A DNA stretch of 64,000 nt from Vandiemenella viatica. Lineage: Eukaryota; Arthropoda; Insecta; Orthoptera; Morabidae. Location: positions 219,335,473-219,399,472 of the forward strand of contig JARYHS010011408.1 in assembly GCA_031002005.1 (NCBI GenBank), given 5' to 3'. The notes beneath the pieces are model-generated. The model searched no databases. It saw nothing but the letters and a program-made list of their open reading frames with translations, and was not told where the DNA came from. A program made the translations under genes and the position numbers. This document shows, piece by piece, positions 1 through 10,339 of the stretch (within the stretch, counting starts at the first letter, position 1; every line of letters begins with the position of its first letter).

Positions 1-807
1 CTGGGAGTCTCTCTGTTCGGCGCCTGTCGTTTAACGACGGAGCTCCCTCATTATATCCTCTTGAGAATGAGCTTCGCCCGAAAGATGGCTTTCACCGTCT
101 AACCTAATGGCACTGTCCGTTGCCTAATTAGGCTTCTCGGCGGCAGACATCTTTTTACACAGAACGGTTGCCCTTAACTCAAAACGATTTTAAAAAGCTG
201 TAAACAGTCTTCTCGACGAAATAAATGAACTATTTATAGAAAAATGTACGAAGTAATAAATAACGTCTTCGTATCATACCTTCAACTATAGTTTACTGAC
301 ATAAATTATTAATTTTTTCTCGTACCTTTTAGTATTAATGACTAATATTTCAAGCCAAGTCACCAAGGAAATATTTTCCGTCGTTGGAAGCAGACCTTCA
401 AAGCTTAATTACATGACACTGCATTTTCTACTTGAAGTTCATCTGCTCAGTTTAAACCCTTAATTCCGTGCGTGACTCAGCAGAACTGATTCCTTAGGAA
501 TTCTTCTCAGTTTCATTAAAGTTTTCGAAATCATAATGTAGTTCATTATGCTACTGGTCTACAATTAATAACACTGATTCTGGTGGATGACCAGGGTCGT
601 TCGGGAAAGATATTCTTGATGACGAGGATTTGACTACAGTTCCTTCCATCCAGACTTCGCGTTAGGTAAATCACTCATGTTAAATGTCGGAATGGTTTCC
701 CGTAATGTCAATGTCTTATTTATTTCTCAGTAATCCTATTGGTAGGCTTCTAACTTTGACGAGAGAAGTCTTAATTTTAAGAAATCAAAGTTAACTAAAA
801 TCTCTTC
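1..807. other. No gene seen; AT-rich DNA
   Basis: Both strands are densely stopped. I see no protein similarity, tRNA-like sequence or inverted repeat. Probably decayed intergenic or old repeat sequence. Confidence 0.6.
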
Positions 808-1003
808 AACCCGCCCCGATGTCTCAGTTGGTTGCGGCACGGTGATGGTATCCGGTGCTGACACGGGATTGGCTGGTTCCAGTCCTGGTGGTGGGAGAAA
901 TGTGGTGCACAATTTCTAATCACCCTACTGTGCACCAGAGTTTGGGATAAATCCCAAACCTCTCCACGGCGTGTATTGATACGCTCCTCGTTAATTAACT
1001 TAT
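808..1003 (+). mobile_element. tRNA-derived SINE, family B
   Basis: A tRNA-like head carries an A-box-like TCTCAGTTGG near 821 and a B-box-like GGTTCCAGTCC near 874, the internal RNA polymerase III promoter layout of SINEs. The body after the head holds two inverted repeats. TGGTGCAC (903-910) pairs with GTGCACCA (930-937). AGAGTTTGGGAT (937-948) pairs with 951-963 with one bulged C. The 75-residue minus-strand frame over this stretch is a by-product. It is the only copy of this family I found in the window, so family status rests on the promoter boxes alone. Confidence 0.6.
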
Positions 1004-2101
1004 TAGTGCTGTCGTCAATCAATAACGATTTCTTTTAATCAATTCGTCCTCGAAATTTACAGTTTATTGTCGTTGGTCGCCAGAGAGATTTACTTCCCTC
1101 CAGAGGTTAAATAACTACTACTTTTGAATAGATTAAATTGTTCCATGAAATGAGAACACCGACGAATCACTTTTCACTTCATATTTAGTGCCTGGGTGAC
1201 CAATTTACGGTCGGCAATTTCGAACTCTGTTCAACACGCAATATTTTGAGTAAAGTTTGATTAAAGTAAAACATTTTCTTGAAATGCCAGGATATTAATT
1301 TCAAAGCCTTGTTGTTTTGCTCCCAAAGTTATTGGTAAAATTTTGTGTTCTATCAATTTATTACTTCAAATTCTAATTAATTAAAATTTTATCTCCAATA
1401 CAGCCATAAAGTATGTTTATCAATGGTGTTATTTTAGAATGGAAATACAGACATACAAGTCTACGGAAACTATAAAATAAAAAATGTAGCAACAATTTAT
1501 GGTTTTTCCTTTTCCTCTTTTAAAGAGCGTCTGCCCCAAATATTCAAATTAGTAAAAGCGAATGGGACTATACCTGCACACCTCTGTCAAAAAAATTTAG
1601 TGGCACAACATTCATCTCCACTAATTACATCGCGGTATGCTCAGGAGTTACAAATGTTGGAGGCAGTCCAGCATTCCGTTCCTTGTAACTGTCCGACTGA
1701 AGAAAACGCTTTTCGGAACGTGGATTACCTTTGGCGACCGGTACTAAACGCCTCCGTAAATTTCAGGCAATGAGCTACCGAGTCACGGAGTCGGGGAGTG
1801 TGGGTCCGTTCTTTGTTTAGGAACGAACGTACGATCGGCGAGCCATGCAACGCGTCGCATTAAGATAAACGGGCAGTCGGGCTAATTATAAGACAGTCGT
1901 GGAGGCGGATGTTTCTCGTAGAGATTGCCAGCGACTGAGCGAATGAATGGCGCATCACATCCTGAGGCTGGTTTTTTGCTCTCAGCGTCGTTGTTGCCGT
2001 CATTTCAGAAATCGACAAGGACAGGAGTCGCAACAGGCAGAAAGCCAACTCAGAACAGTGGAAACGGTGCTAAGCCAACGCCGTCCAGCGATCCAGATTA
2101 C

Positions 2102-2103
<2 letters not shown>
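1004..2103. other. No gene seen
   Basis: AT-rich, stop-rich DNA without recognisable coding or repeat similarity. Short frames around 1860-2150 have low-complexity or arbitrary composition and run into the oligo-T tract at 2104. Confidence 0.55.
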
Positions 2104-2152
<49 letters not shown>

Positions 2153-2371
2153 GTCTCTTAACAGCGAGGTCTTTAGAGACGGGAAAGGATGGGGGGCAAG
2201 GAATGGAAATGAATTCAGCCATGGCCTTGTGAAGGAAGCATCCCGGCATTTGCCTGGAGCGATTTGGGAATCCATGGAAAACCCAAATCTGGATGCCCGG
2301 GCGGGGATTCGAACCGGCGTCGTCCCGAATGCGCAGCCAGAACGCTAACCGTTACACCACCACGCTCGGTC
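2104..2371 (-). mobile_element. tRNA-derived SINE, family A, full-length with 46-nt oligo-A tail
   Basis: Read on the minus strand, the element starts at about 2371 with a tRNA-like head (A box around GTGGTGTAACGG, B box GGTTCGAATCC). It continues through a body with CCATGG and AGGCAAATGCCGGGATG segments and ends in an AGACCTCGCTGTTAA-type 3' end. It finishes with 46 uninterrupted T on the plus strand (2104-2149), which is its A-tail. The same architecture recurs about ten times in this window. The long pure tail and intact head make this one of the youngest copies. Mobilisation would depend on a partner LINE. Confidence 0.85.
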
Positions 2372-2484
2372 AGAATATAGCTGTTGCAGAAAAGAACAGG
2401 TATTTTGTTTCACAGTTGCTGATAAAATACACTGATACATACAACTATTTCTTCGCTTTAAGTCATTATGTTGGTCAGTTCAGA

Positions 2485-3344
2485 TGAAATGAACGAGGGA
2501 AGCTAAATCAATATTGTAGCACTTGGTCTTTCAAAGGCTTTTGACAGAGTGAGCCATAAAATGGAACTAAATAACGAAAAAAACTATTGGACTGATTAAA
2601 AAAGTGATTTTCTGGGTAGAAGAATTCTTAAAAAGTAAAAAGCAAAAAGTTTGGGTAGAAAATGCAGTATCAAAAGAGGTTGAAGTGAAAATGGGAGTGC
2701 CACAGAGTATACAGACCGTTCCTAATGAATGATTGTATTGTTGGTTTACTATCAGAAATTGAGTGTTTGCAGATGACACAACGCTATATAAAAGAATCAA
2801 AATGTTTGAGGACTGTAAACAGCTGCAGGGTGATCTGGACAGGATATCTAGTTGGGTTGGCAAATATGGGAGGAAGATAAATGTTACGAAGAGTCAGCTT
2901 ATTAGACCAAACTCTAAAGGTTGATTATTGCCTGAGGTTGACAATTGCTTGTTGAAGACTTGGCATAAGATTTGATAACAAGCAGAACTGGGCAGCACAC
3001 ATTGAACAGGAAATAGGAAAAGGTTTAAAAATTCTTCACTTATTGGAGAGTGTGATGAGGTGATGAACGAGAGAGTAAAGTAACTGGGTTATAAAACTTT
3101 GGTCAGACCGTTACTTGAATATGGTAGTGTAGTATGGGACCCACATTTTGAATATCAAATACAGGAGTTGCAGGAGGTGCAAAAAAGGGCTGCTGGATTT
3201 GTCTCTGGAAATTAACATAGAAAACAATCATTAAACGATATGATAAAAGAGGTGGAATCGGATACATTGGAAGACAGGAAGAGAGTGAAGAGAGTCATGG
3301 GAGTGTACAAGGTGTATATTGGTGATGAGGGTGTCATGGACAGC
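2485..3344 (+). mobile_element. Jockey/CR1-group LINE, reverse transcriptase fragment (copy 1)
   Basis: Remains of a non-LTR retrotransposon reverse transcriptase, with many stops and frameshifts. Motif A survives as VALGLSKAFDRVSHKMEL at 2510-2569. A motif-B-like GVPQ is near 2695. The catalytic FADD box is intact at 2766-2777, followed by TTLYKRIK. Next come the thumb and C-terminal segments: a CKQLQGDLDRIS-type stretch near 2815, then LEYGSVVWDPHFEYQIQ-like sequence near 3115. About 200 bp between motifs B and C is missing. The family is seen again at 3338, 24762, 42820 and 52870. Not functional. Confidence 0.85.
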
Positions 3345-3582
3345 ATATCTAGCTGGATAGGTTAACAAGGGATGAAGATAAATGAAAAGAAGAGTTAGGT
3401 TAATACGTACACAGATAAAATAAACTAAAGGTTGATTATGATTACAGTATATGGAAGGAATTGCTTGTTTGAGACTTGGAATGTAAATATCTTTGTATAT
3501 TAGTTGATAATCAACTCAGCTGGACAGGTGGTTAAAAAAGATTTCAAAATCCTTTATTTATCGAAGAGAGTGAATAGGTGTC
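3338..3582 (+). mobile_element. Second, joined fragment of the same LINE
   Basis: At about 3338 the LINE jumps back to an upstream part of the RT: the GGACAGGATATCTAGYTGG segment, already present at 2835, appears again and runs on through TTGCTTGTTTGAGACTTGG and CAGCTGGACAGG segments. It repeats the region 2835-3060 of copy 1 in diverged form. Either a partial duplication or a second truncated insertion abuts copy 1 without spacer. Confidence 0.7.
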
Positions 3583-4165
3583 GTTTTTATACTTTACTGT
3601 AGTGTAAATAAACCTAATTATAACGCGAGTGCGGTTTCGTAAGGTGATTGAACCTCTGTGCCAGAGCCAACTATACGCCAGCACTAATAGTACGCGATCT
3701 TATTGGTGCGCAACTGTTGTTTTAGGCCTACCTGTTCCAGTGGTAGTTCGGACCCAAACAAGGATAGCGTTGCGAGATTTGTTAAAAGAAAGGAAGGCGG
3801 AGGCAAACAGCATATTGTTGTCAAATGTGTCCCTTAATACCAGCTTTATGTCCTATAGGATTTTACTTCTCAGAGTATATATATAAAAAAAATCTAAATC
3901 TTGCACTTCTTGTCTTACTGAAATCGCTATTTTAATATTTATGAGAAATCAATTAACCTGTTGCGTCAAAATCAGTTTATGGGTCTGCTTTGCGTGCAGT
4001 GATAAAGATGAACAACGTTGAATCAAATATTTGTGCCTTTCAACTAGGATTATATTCCATATTACTTCTACCTTTTAGTATTTTTGGGGTGTGTATTTGC
4101 TTTTACAAGTTGCATACATTTCTGTAATAAAAAACTTATCCTACTTACCTGTACATTCCATAATA
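3583..4165. other. No gene recognised
   Basis: An 85-residue plus-strand frame at 3629-3886 has mixed composition but no family I recognise and no splice or promoter context. The remainder is AT-rich and non-coding. Confidence 0.5.
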
Positions 4166-4166
4166 C

Positions 4167-4241
4167 ATGACGTCGACAGACGTCATCCACACTGGAGAAG
4201 AAATTACTAAGCCAGGTGTTCATGACGTTTTCAGACGTCAT
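4167..4241. repeat. Two ATGACGT...ACGTCAT palindromes 55 bp apart
   Basis: ATGACGTCGACAGACGTCAT (4167-4186) and ATGACGTTTTCAGACGTCAT (4222-4241) share both arms and differ in the centre. Each contains TGACGTC-type half-sites of the kind bound by CREB/ATF factors in animals. A 21-nt oligo-T tract follows at 4246-4266. Function is unknown; they could be relics of a transposon end. Confidence 0.5.
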
Positions 4242-4279
4242 TCGCTTTTTTTTTTTTTTTTTTTTTAAGAATAAAAGTT

Positions 4280-5050
4280 TACTGCTAACATTAAAGTGAT
4301 GTACAGCATGCAAGTAAACGAAAAAATGGTTCAAAACTGGGATCGAGTATCTTAATATTGCTCCTGCAGCGAAAGGGTCATGGAACACCTACTACAGCAG
4401 CCTGACGTGGCATTGACTCAACAAATCGTCGGAGGTCTCATGAACAAATGTGAGCCCATGCTACGTCTACACCATCCATAGCTGTGAAAGTGTTACCTTT
4501 GCAGGGCGAACTGATCTTTCGATCATGTCCCAGATTGGATTCATGCCTGGCGATCTAAGCGACCAAATATTTCGTTGTAATTCTTCAGATTGTTCCTTAA
4601 ACCAATGGTGAAACATTTTGGCCCGGTGACATGGTGCGTTATCTACCAACTGGAATCGTGACATCTGGCCGCGCAACGTTTTTCTGGTCGTCCAGGGGCC
4701 AATCGGAATTTCCATGACCCCAGCAGAGGCATAACACCCGCGTCGGTCTTCTGCTGCCATATCCCACAACGCCACATTCCGCTGCCTGTTCGTACTGACA
4801 CGTCTGTCGTTCGTCCCACATAGAGTGCTGCTGCTCTTTGACGGAATGTTGCTTACCTGTCAACACTAACACCTCGACGCAGACGTTTCTGGCATTGGTC
4901 ATTACGTATGCGTGGCCAGCCAATGCGTTGTCCAGGCCGGTAATTACGTATTAACAGCTCACTCTTGACACTGCTGATCGAGGAATGTTAAATTCACGAA
5001 CAATTGCTGAAATTGAATGCGTCATTCGTCTAACGTCAACTTCCATTCCG
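4280..5050 (-). pseudogene. Tc1-like transposase, internally deleted and frameshifted
   Basis: Read on the minus strand, an HTH-like N-terminal part (about 5045-4900, reading through stops) is followed by sequence in two frames. The C-terminal catalytic part is clear at 4467-4775: VDNAPCHRA carries the second DDE-type aspartate, and a degenerate SPGMNP..WDMIERSVR corresponds to the SPDLNPIE-type block of Tc1 transposases. Much of the catalytic middle, including the first aspartate region, is missing. I could not identify the terminal inverted repeats with confidence. Family assignment is secure from the C-terminal motifs; the exact limits are not. Confidence 0.75.
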
Positions 5051-6092
5051 AGTTTAAAGTCTGATACGGTCATAATCAGGTTAGAAATCAATTCACACGA
5101 CTTAAGAGACTACAAATAAAATCCCCGACTCTCTAATTTTGTCCTAGTTTAATCCTGTCTTTGAAATCGATCACCTGGCCTCCTCTGGGCATGTGCTTCT
5201 CTTATTGTAGCAACTACATTTTCCAAATTATTCTTACATTATTCATTCTTTGAAAAGTTCCGTCTAATTCTGCAATCTGTTATTTTTTCCCCCAGTACTT
5301 TGCATTCCCAATTCAAATTCTTCTCAAGCACTATTTCCGCCATGCGTGTAACGTCACTCTTCTACCTGGAATCTCCTCATATTTTTCCTCCGCAAGCTTC
5401 ATTTCTTACACCGTAAGTTGTTTGTTTGGGCCGTAGATTTCGGTCTCTATGTCATCATAGCAATTAACCTTTAAAAAAAATTCCAGATACAGACACAACA
5501 TTTCTGCAGTTTGAAAAAAAATATTCACGCCAATTTTAAATTTTCTATAGATATCAACTTGTTTATAGTCAGTTATAAGTTACATTTTATTAAATGCGAC
5601 TTACAGAAACATTAAATGGTAGGCAAAATACCCTTGATCTTTTACTGAAAATAATGTGTTTAATACATGGACCAATCTTGCGATGAACACGGAATACGGC
5701 TGTGTTTAAGTCTGTCTTTCCTGGGCGAGGCCCGGAACTAAAGACACCAAGCCGCCTAGTCACGCGACTGAGACCGTACATAACACATTAGTTCCGAGCT
5801 CTCACACCTGCGTCGCTGGTCACAATAAAACCACCGCGGCTGCATTATGGAATGCTATACGAGACTCGACTGCTCATTCAAAAGTTTTCAACTACATTAC
5901 AAATCGTCAAACAAAGTATTATGTAATACCTTAATAGAACTCTTGGTTTTGTTTAGTCGACAGTCAGCTCAAGATTATAAATTTGCCGCGAATACGTGTC
6001 TCCTTCCAAATTAACCTGGTTGACGAGGTATTTACCCCGAGTTATAACAAACTTTTAATATCCACCAAGCATGATGGGTCAGCGATAGAGCT

Positions 6093-6093
<1 letters not shown>
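5051..6093. other. No gene seen
   Basis: AT-rich and stop-rich. A 63-residue minus-strand frame at 5590-5781 shows no family resemblance. No inverted or tandem repeats stood out. Confidence 0.5.
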
Positions 6094-6152
<59 letters not shown>

Positions 6153-6187
6153 TGCTTAACGCCTTTTAACAGCGAGGTCTTTAGAGA
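6094..6187 (-). mobile_element. 3' end of a family A SINE with 56-nt oligo-A tail
   Basis: Fifty-six T on the plus strand (6094-6149) are followed by the 3'-terminal segment of SINE family A (AGCGAGGTCTTTAGAGA). The rest of the SINE body and its tRNA head are absent. The copy stops exactly where the TIR-like end of the element at 6188 begins. Confidence 0.75.
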
Positions 6188-6770
6188 CAGGAGCTGTAGT
6201 AAGCCGTATGTATTCGTTACTGAGTAACAAATACGTCACCTGCCTCGAAGTGCGAAAACGTTACTAACACACTCATTTTGGTACTCGCATTAGTCGTATA
6301 GATGTCACTTTGATTCGATAAACGAACGAACACGACGCATCATGCGGGAGCTGGAACGGTTTACGCAGCGATTGAATGAACAGGTGTTTATCTTGAGTGT
6401 TCAGCAATTGTGATATTAGGTATTATTCTTAAGTATATAATATTCAGTGCAGTAAATCAGGCGTACATTCAATAGCGTTTCCGTAAGATGCATAGGGTAA
6501 TTACTTTACTTTAAGTTTAATCAAATGTGCAATTTACTGAAATTTTACAAAGTGCTAACGAAGTCATTCCGTGCGCGACGCGATTCGTTGCGATGCTTCA
6601 TGTTAGTGCTCGATTGTATCAAAAGTAACGAGTAACGAAACTACGATAGTAACGAAGTCATCCCGTACGCGATGTGACTCGATGCGATACGATACGATAG
6701 TAACGATTAACTGATTGGTTTAGTAACGAATATATGCGGGGAAAGCTTTCTCGTTACTTTTACAGCTCTA
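6188..6770. mobile_element. hAT-type non-autonomous element (MITE)
   Basis: The left end reads CAGGAGCTGTAGTAAG. The reverse complement of the right end reads TAGAGCTGTAAAAGTAACG. These are imperfect inverted ends of the CAGAGCTGTAAAAG type used by insect hAT elements. Subterminal GTAACGA-type motifs recur on both sides (6222-6232, 6630-6720). A roughly 40-bp direct repeat containing GTAACGAAGTCAT occurs near 6556 and 6650. There is no coding capacity. I see no matching 8-bp target duplication (TTTAGAGA on the left, GTCAGTGG on the right). Confidence 0.55.
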
Positions 6771-6985
6771 GTCAGTGGTAGTGCTCTGGCTTCGCATGCG
6801 GGAGGACGCACTTCGAATCCCCGTCTAGCGGTCAAGATTACAGTTTTCCATGGTTTATCGGAATTACTCCATATGAATGCCGGTATGGTTCCTTCAAGCA
6901 CCCGTGACCGAATTACTACCCGTTCCTTGTCCACAGTGTTTTCCCGCCTCTAATGAGGTCTAATAAGCGTTAGAATAAAAGAAAA
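6771..6985 (+). mobile_element. SINE family A, 5'-trimmed
   Basis: Plus-strand family A SINE with TTCGAATCCCCGTC B box, a TTTTCCATGGTTT body block, CCCGTTCCTTG and a CCTCTAATGAGGTCTAATAAGCGTTAGAATAAAAG-like 3' end that resembles the family consensus. The first tRNA bases are missing because the copy begins at the right end of the neighbouring MITE. Confidence 0.75.
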
Positions 6986-7540
6986 AATTAATGATGTCCA
7001 CTTATGCTGGAATCACAGCCACATACTCTCGGAGAGATTACTAACAGCATTGTTTCCAATATTATATTTCTTTTGTTTTCTTTATTTTTGTTGTAATAGT
7101 TCTATTTACCCATCCGGCTTGTCAGTGGTCTCTCTTCTAACCTGTTAGATAGGAAGCGTTAAATGTCACCATTAGTCTCTGAACCAAGAACGCCTTGTTA
7201 TGTGCAGTTAATGTCACTCTGTTTGTAAGAAGTTTAAGTTTTGAGGTGGAAGTCGTAGAAGTTCAAACATTAACCCTTATGATTACTGGTAGCCAGCTAA
7301 AAACCGTAGTCAGAGCGACCAGTACATACATATAAGGGAGTATGTGAATTAGACGCTGGGCCTAGTATCCGGTCACCGCACCCATTGCAAGATACTACAT
7401 AATGATTTAAACGAAACAGTTAGGACCCCGATTTCATAGTAAAGGAGCCTAGTTTCATAGTGTAGCAGTTCTCGAGCCTCCTGTAAAGGACTGCTTCATG
7501 TATGTACATTACACCTTACTTATAGTAGGTTATCCCCAAT
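6986..7540. other. No gene seen; ends in target duplication
   Basis: AT-rich, non-coding. The last eight bases (7533-7540, TCCCCAAT) form the left target duplication of the hAT element that follows. Confidence 0.55.
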
Positions 7541-7805
7541 TAGGGATTGCAACCCTGTAATGCGGGATCCCGCATCATTTGGCAGTCTGGCGGATCTCAC
7601 GCAAAATTAAGTGGATCCGCAGTCCGTGAAATGGGGCCGAAAAGTGTTTTAGTCAACGTGACTTTGCATCCCGTTTGTCACTTTCCAGCTGCGCTCGGTA
7701 TCAACCGGTTTTATTATTTCGTTTGCCAGTACTCTTGAAGTTCACATTTGACTGGCGGCAACTAATATTTGTTTTTGTCGCCTTTCGCGATTTTTAAGTT
7801 AAGAA

Positions 7806-7956
7806 CTGTAGAGGAAGACAGAGATTAAAATAAATGAAGCAGATAATTGAGGACGTGGGTTGTAAGGGGGTATGTAGAGATGAAGATGTTAGCACAGAAT
7901 AGGAAGGGATGGCGGATTGCATCAAACCAGTCGAAAGATTAATGACAACATAAAAA
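7806..7956 (+). mobile_element. LINE 3' end (RT C-terminus)
   Basis: With one frameshift the sequence reads KQIIEDVGCKG and then YVEMKMLAQNRKGWRIASNQ followed by SKD and a stop at 7940-7942. This is the C-terminal signature common to a large group of insect LINE reverse transcriptases. It is 5'-truncated to about 140 bp and followed by a short ATAAAAAA tail. It lies inside the hAT element. Confidence 0.65.
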
Positions 7957-8815
7957 AGGTGAACAACAACAAGCCATCAAACAATTAGAATCCCTCAAAG
8001 AATTAGCAGAAAAAATTGAAAAATGGGACTAAAAATCTCCTTTGAGAAAACAGTGTTTCTTGGCACACAAACTGAACATAAAACACTGGATACAAAATAT
8101 GGAAAAATCAATAGAGTCCCGAGTTTAAATACTTAGGCGAAATTATCAGTCCAACAGGACTTGAAAAGAAGGTATAACAAAACAGACTCAACAAAATGAA
8201 AAAGGCTTTCGGACAGACCTGCAACATCTACAAGAAAAAAAAAAACCATAGGAATTCAATCAAAAATTAGACACTACAAACGCTCTATACGCCACAGAAA
8301 CACTCACACTAAACTCTAAGAGGGAAATCGAGAACATCCATAAAGAAGAACGAAGAATAATCAGGAAAATTATTGGACCAAACAAAACAGAAGAAGGCTA
8401 CAGACTAAAGTCAAACAAAACAGTAGAGTTCCACTCAAACATAGCCAACGAAAACGCAGACTAAAATTCTACGGTCACATCTACAGGATGCCAAATAACA
8501 GATTAATTAAGCAGATATTCAAACTCATGCAACCATTAAAAATGTCTAACAGTTGGTTCGATCAAGTAAGACAAGACCTGGAAAAAGATAAAATCAAGAG
8601 TTCATTAATCCCAGATATCGCAAAATCTTCAGAAAAAAAAAATAAAAAAATAAAAATAAAAATACACGACTGGGTCGTCATGCCAGAAACTAAAGCCAAG
8701 AAGACCGGCACAACATGGACAGAAGAGAGAAAACTTGCCTTCAGTAAACGGATGCGAGAATATTGGAATGGCAAAAGAACCTCAGAAATCAAATGACTAC
8801 GTTTTGCGTGATCTG
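7957..8815 (+). mobile_element. RTE-like LINE, RT C-terminal fragment
   Basis: Frameshifted coding remains. LYATETLTLNSKREIENI near 8280 and KEERRIIRKIIGPNK near 8345 are typical of the RT thumb and C-terminal region of RTE-like elements. An open 102-codon stretch at 8488-8796 ends in LAFSKRMREYWNGKR. It contains an A-rich insertion (8632-8665) encoding a lysine/isoleucine run. A diverged relative is at 38930. Its 3' end abuts hAT sequence. Confidence 0.75.
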
Positions 8816-9077
8816 TATAGGTCTATTCGCATAAAATGAAATAAAAAAATAAAATTGTAAATAGATTCACTTCTACGGTTTTATAAGAACTCCCTTTCGT
8901 TTTTATTGTAAGCATTACTAAAATTTGAATCATGTCGTCCTATAGCAAAATTATCTCGCAGACCAAACACACACAAAATGATACAATTGGAATTGTTTCT
9001 GAGAAGGAAGCAGAAATAATACAACAAGAATATTAAAACTATTGACAGATATTTCAAAAACGAAGTATCTATGGATT

Positions 9078-9339
9078 CAGGGCCGGCGTTAGGGGGGGGG
9101 GCAAAAGTACGCGGGGTCCGGGCCACCAAAGAGGAGCCTGCCGGCCTGGGTGCCTAAATAAATAGAAATCAAACACAAATTTTAAAATCTGCACCAATAT
9201 TTTTAAACATTTTTGTATTAAAATTTTCTGAGTTATCCAAAAAAACAAAAAGTAAAAATATTTTCGGGGGGGGGGGGGGGAGAGGGAAGAGGGCGTAAGA
9301 TCGCTTACCCGGGGCTCGAGAATCGTTGTGCCAGCTCTA
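9078..9339. mobile_element. Small hAT-type MITE nested in the larger hAT
   Basis: Ends are CAGGGCCGGC on the left and TAGAGCTGGC on the right (reverse complement). Flanks are TATGGATT (9070-9077) and TACGAATT (9340-9347), a plausible 8-bp target duplication with two mismatches. The element is 262 bp with two poly-G runs and no coding capacity. CAGGGCCGGC-type ends are common among animal hAT elements. Confidence 0.6.
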
Positions 9340-9361
9340 TACGAATTAAATAGTTTCCAGA

Positions 9362-9693
9362 ATGCTTTACAAAAAACTTTTACCTTACATTCTTTCCGTA
9401 CTTCATGAAACTCAAGATCTGTTCTTAAAAAGTCGATTTCAATTTTCTAATTATGCTAATATTGTCACAAATGTTTCAAATGCCGTAAAAGTTGACATGA
9501 TTGTTGGGAAACAATTACAAAGATTTTCGTTAAGTTTTGAAGAATGGACGTCCCAAAAAATCATCAATATTTGAACGTTTATGTTCACCGCAAAGAAACA
9601 CATTTTCCCCTTTGCTTGCGTAGAGTACTCGGTACGTGCAGTTTAGTCAAAGAACGGCTGACAAGCTTTCGTCTCGATCTTTAAACTCATGTT
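9362..9693 (+). pseudogene. hAT transposase fragment
   Basis: The first frame (9362-9574) ends in QRFSLSFEEWTSQK. With a one-base frame change the sequence continues QYLNVYVHRKETHFPLCLRR and then a KERLTSFRLDL stretch to a stop near 9692. The FSLTFDEWTS...R.YLNVNVH...E...L pattern is characteristic of hAT transposases that catalyse cut-and-paste transposition. Only about 110 codons remain; the BED finger and the C-terminal dimerisation domain are not visible. Position inside 7541-11076 identifies it as that element's own enzyme. Confidence 0.7.
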
Positions 9694-10009
9694 ATTAGCT
9701 CGAGATCTGACAGAACAAGCGTCGTGACAAAAGTTGGTTAACTTGTGCCTTGGTACCTGTAATTTTGCTTTTCACAAAGTACACAATTTCCCATTGACAT
9801 ATTATATACTGTATATATACATGAAAGAGAATCCGAACGCACAGAAACAACTATGACTGAATCAGACGTAGACCATGAAGAACTGGACGGAACAAGTGAA
9901 ACAAAACGTGACCGTAACACCGCATCAACAATCTACTAAAGTGGTTTCCAGGTATAATTATCTCATAAAAGCGCACAAAGATGTTTAGCTCTTTAAAAAG
10001 TCTTTTATA

Positions 10010-10339
10010 TGTCGAATCTATCGGGGAAAGAGCGGGAGCCGGGCGGGTTGAATGGAGTTCTCGGTTCGAGGTTGATGGTTCATCAGCGAAGGTAGGCTGT
10101 GATATCCCTCGGACAGTGAAGAGTAACTACGAGAACACAGCTGATACAAGGATCTGGTATATTAGACTCAGTCTCACAATACACAATAACAAATAGCGGA
10201 GTGATGTTGCCTCGATGGTCAGGCATGAAGAGAGCTCCGTGTGCTGCACTTAAGTAGCCTCTCGTATATGTCTCTGCAGTCACTGCTCGCTGCGTCTGTG
10301 GCGCCATCTAGTAGCTAGCCCCATACACCAGATCCGACA
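10010..10339. mobile_element. Solo LTR, 330 bp
   Basis: The segment begins TGTCG and ends CGACA (terminal TG...CA inside a 5-bp inverted repeat). It is flanked on both sides by TATA (10006-10009 and 10340-10343), a 4-bp target duplication typical of Ty3/Gypsy-type integration. It is GC-richer than its surroundings and has no internal coding region, so the internal part was presumably lost by LTR-LTR recombination. Orientation is undecided. Confidence 0.6.

Noticed and set aside
2000..2275. Frames with poly-Phe or poly-Lys runs
   Set aside because: Translation of the SINE oligo-A tail and body.
3629..3886. Small protein gene of 85 codons
   Set aside because: No domain, no splice or promoter context, composition like random sequence of this GC.
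4068..4388. 106-codon minus-strand frame with a lysine run
   Set aside because: Reads through the oligo-T tract and the palindromes; no family resemblance.
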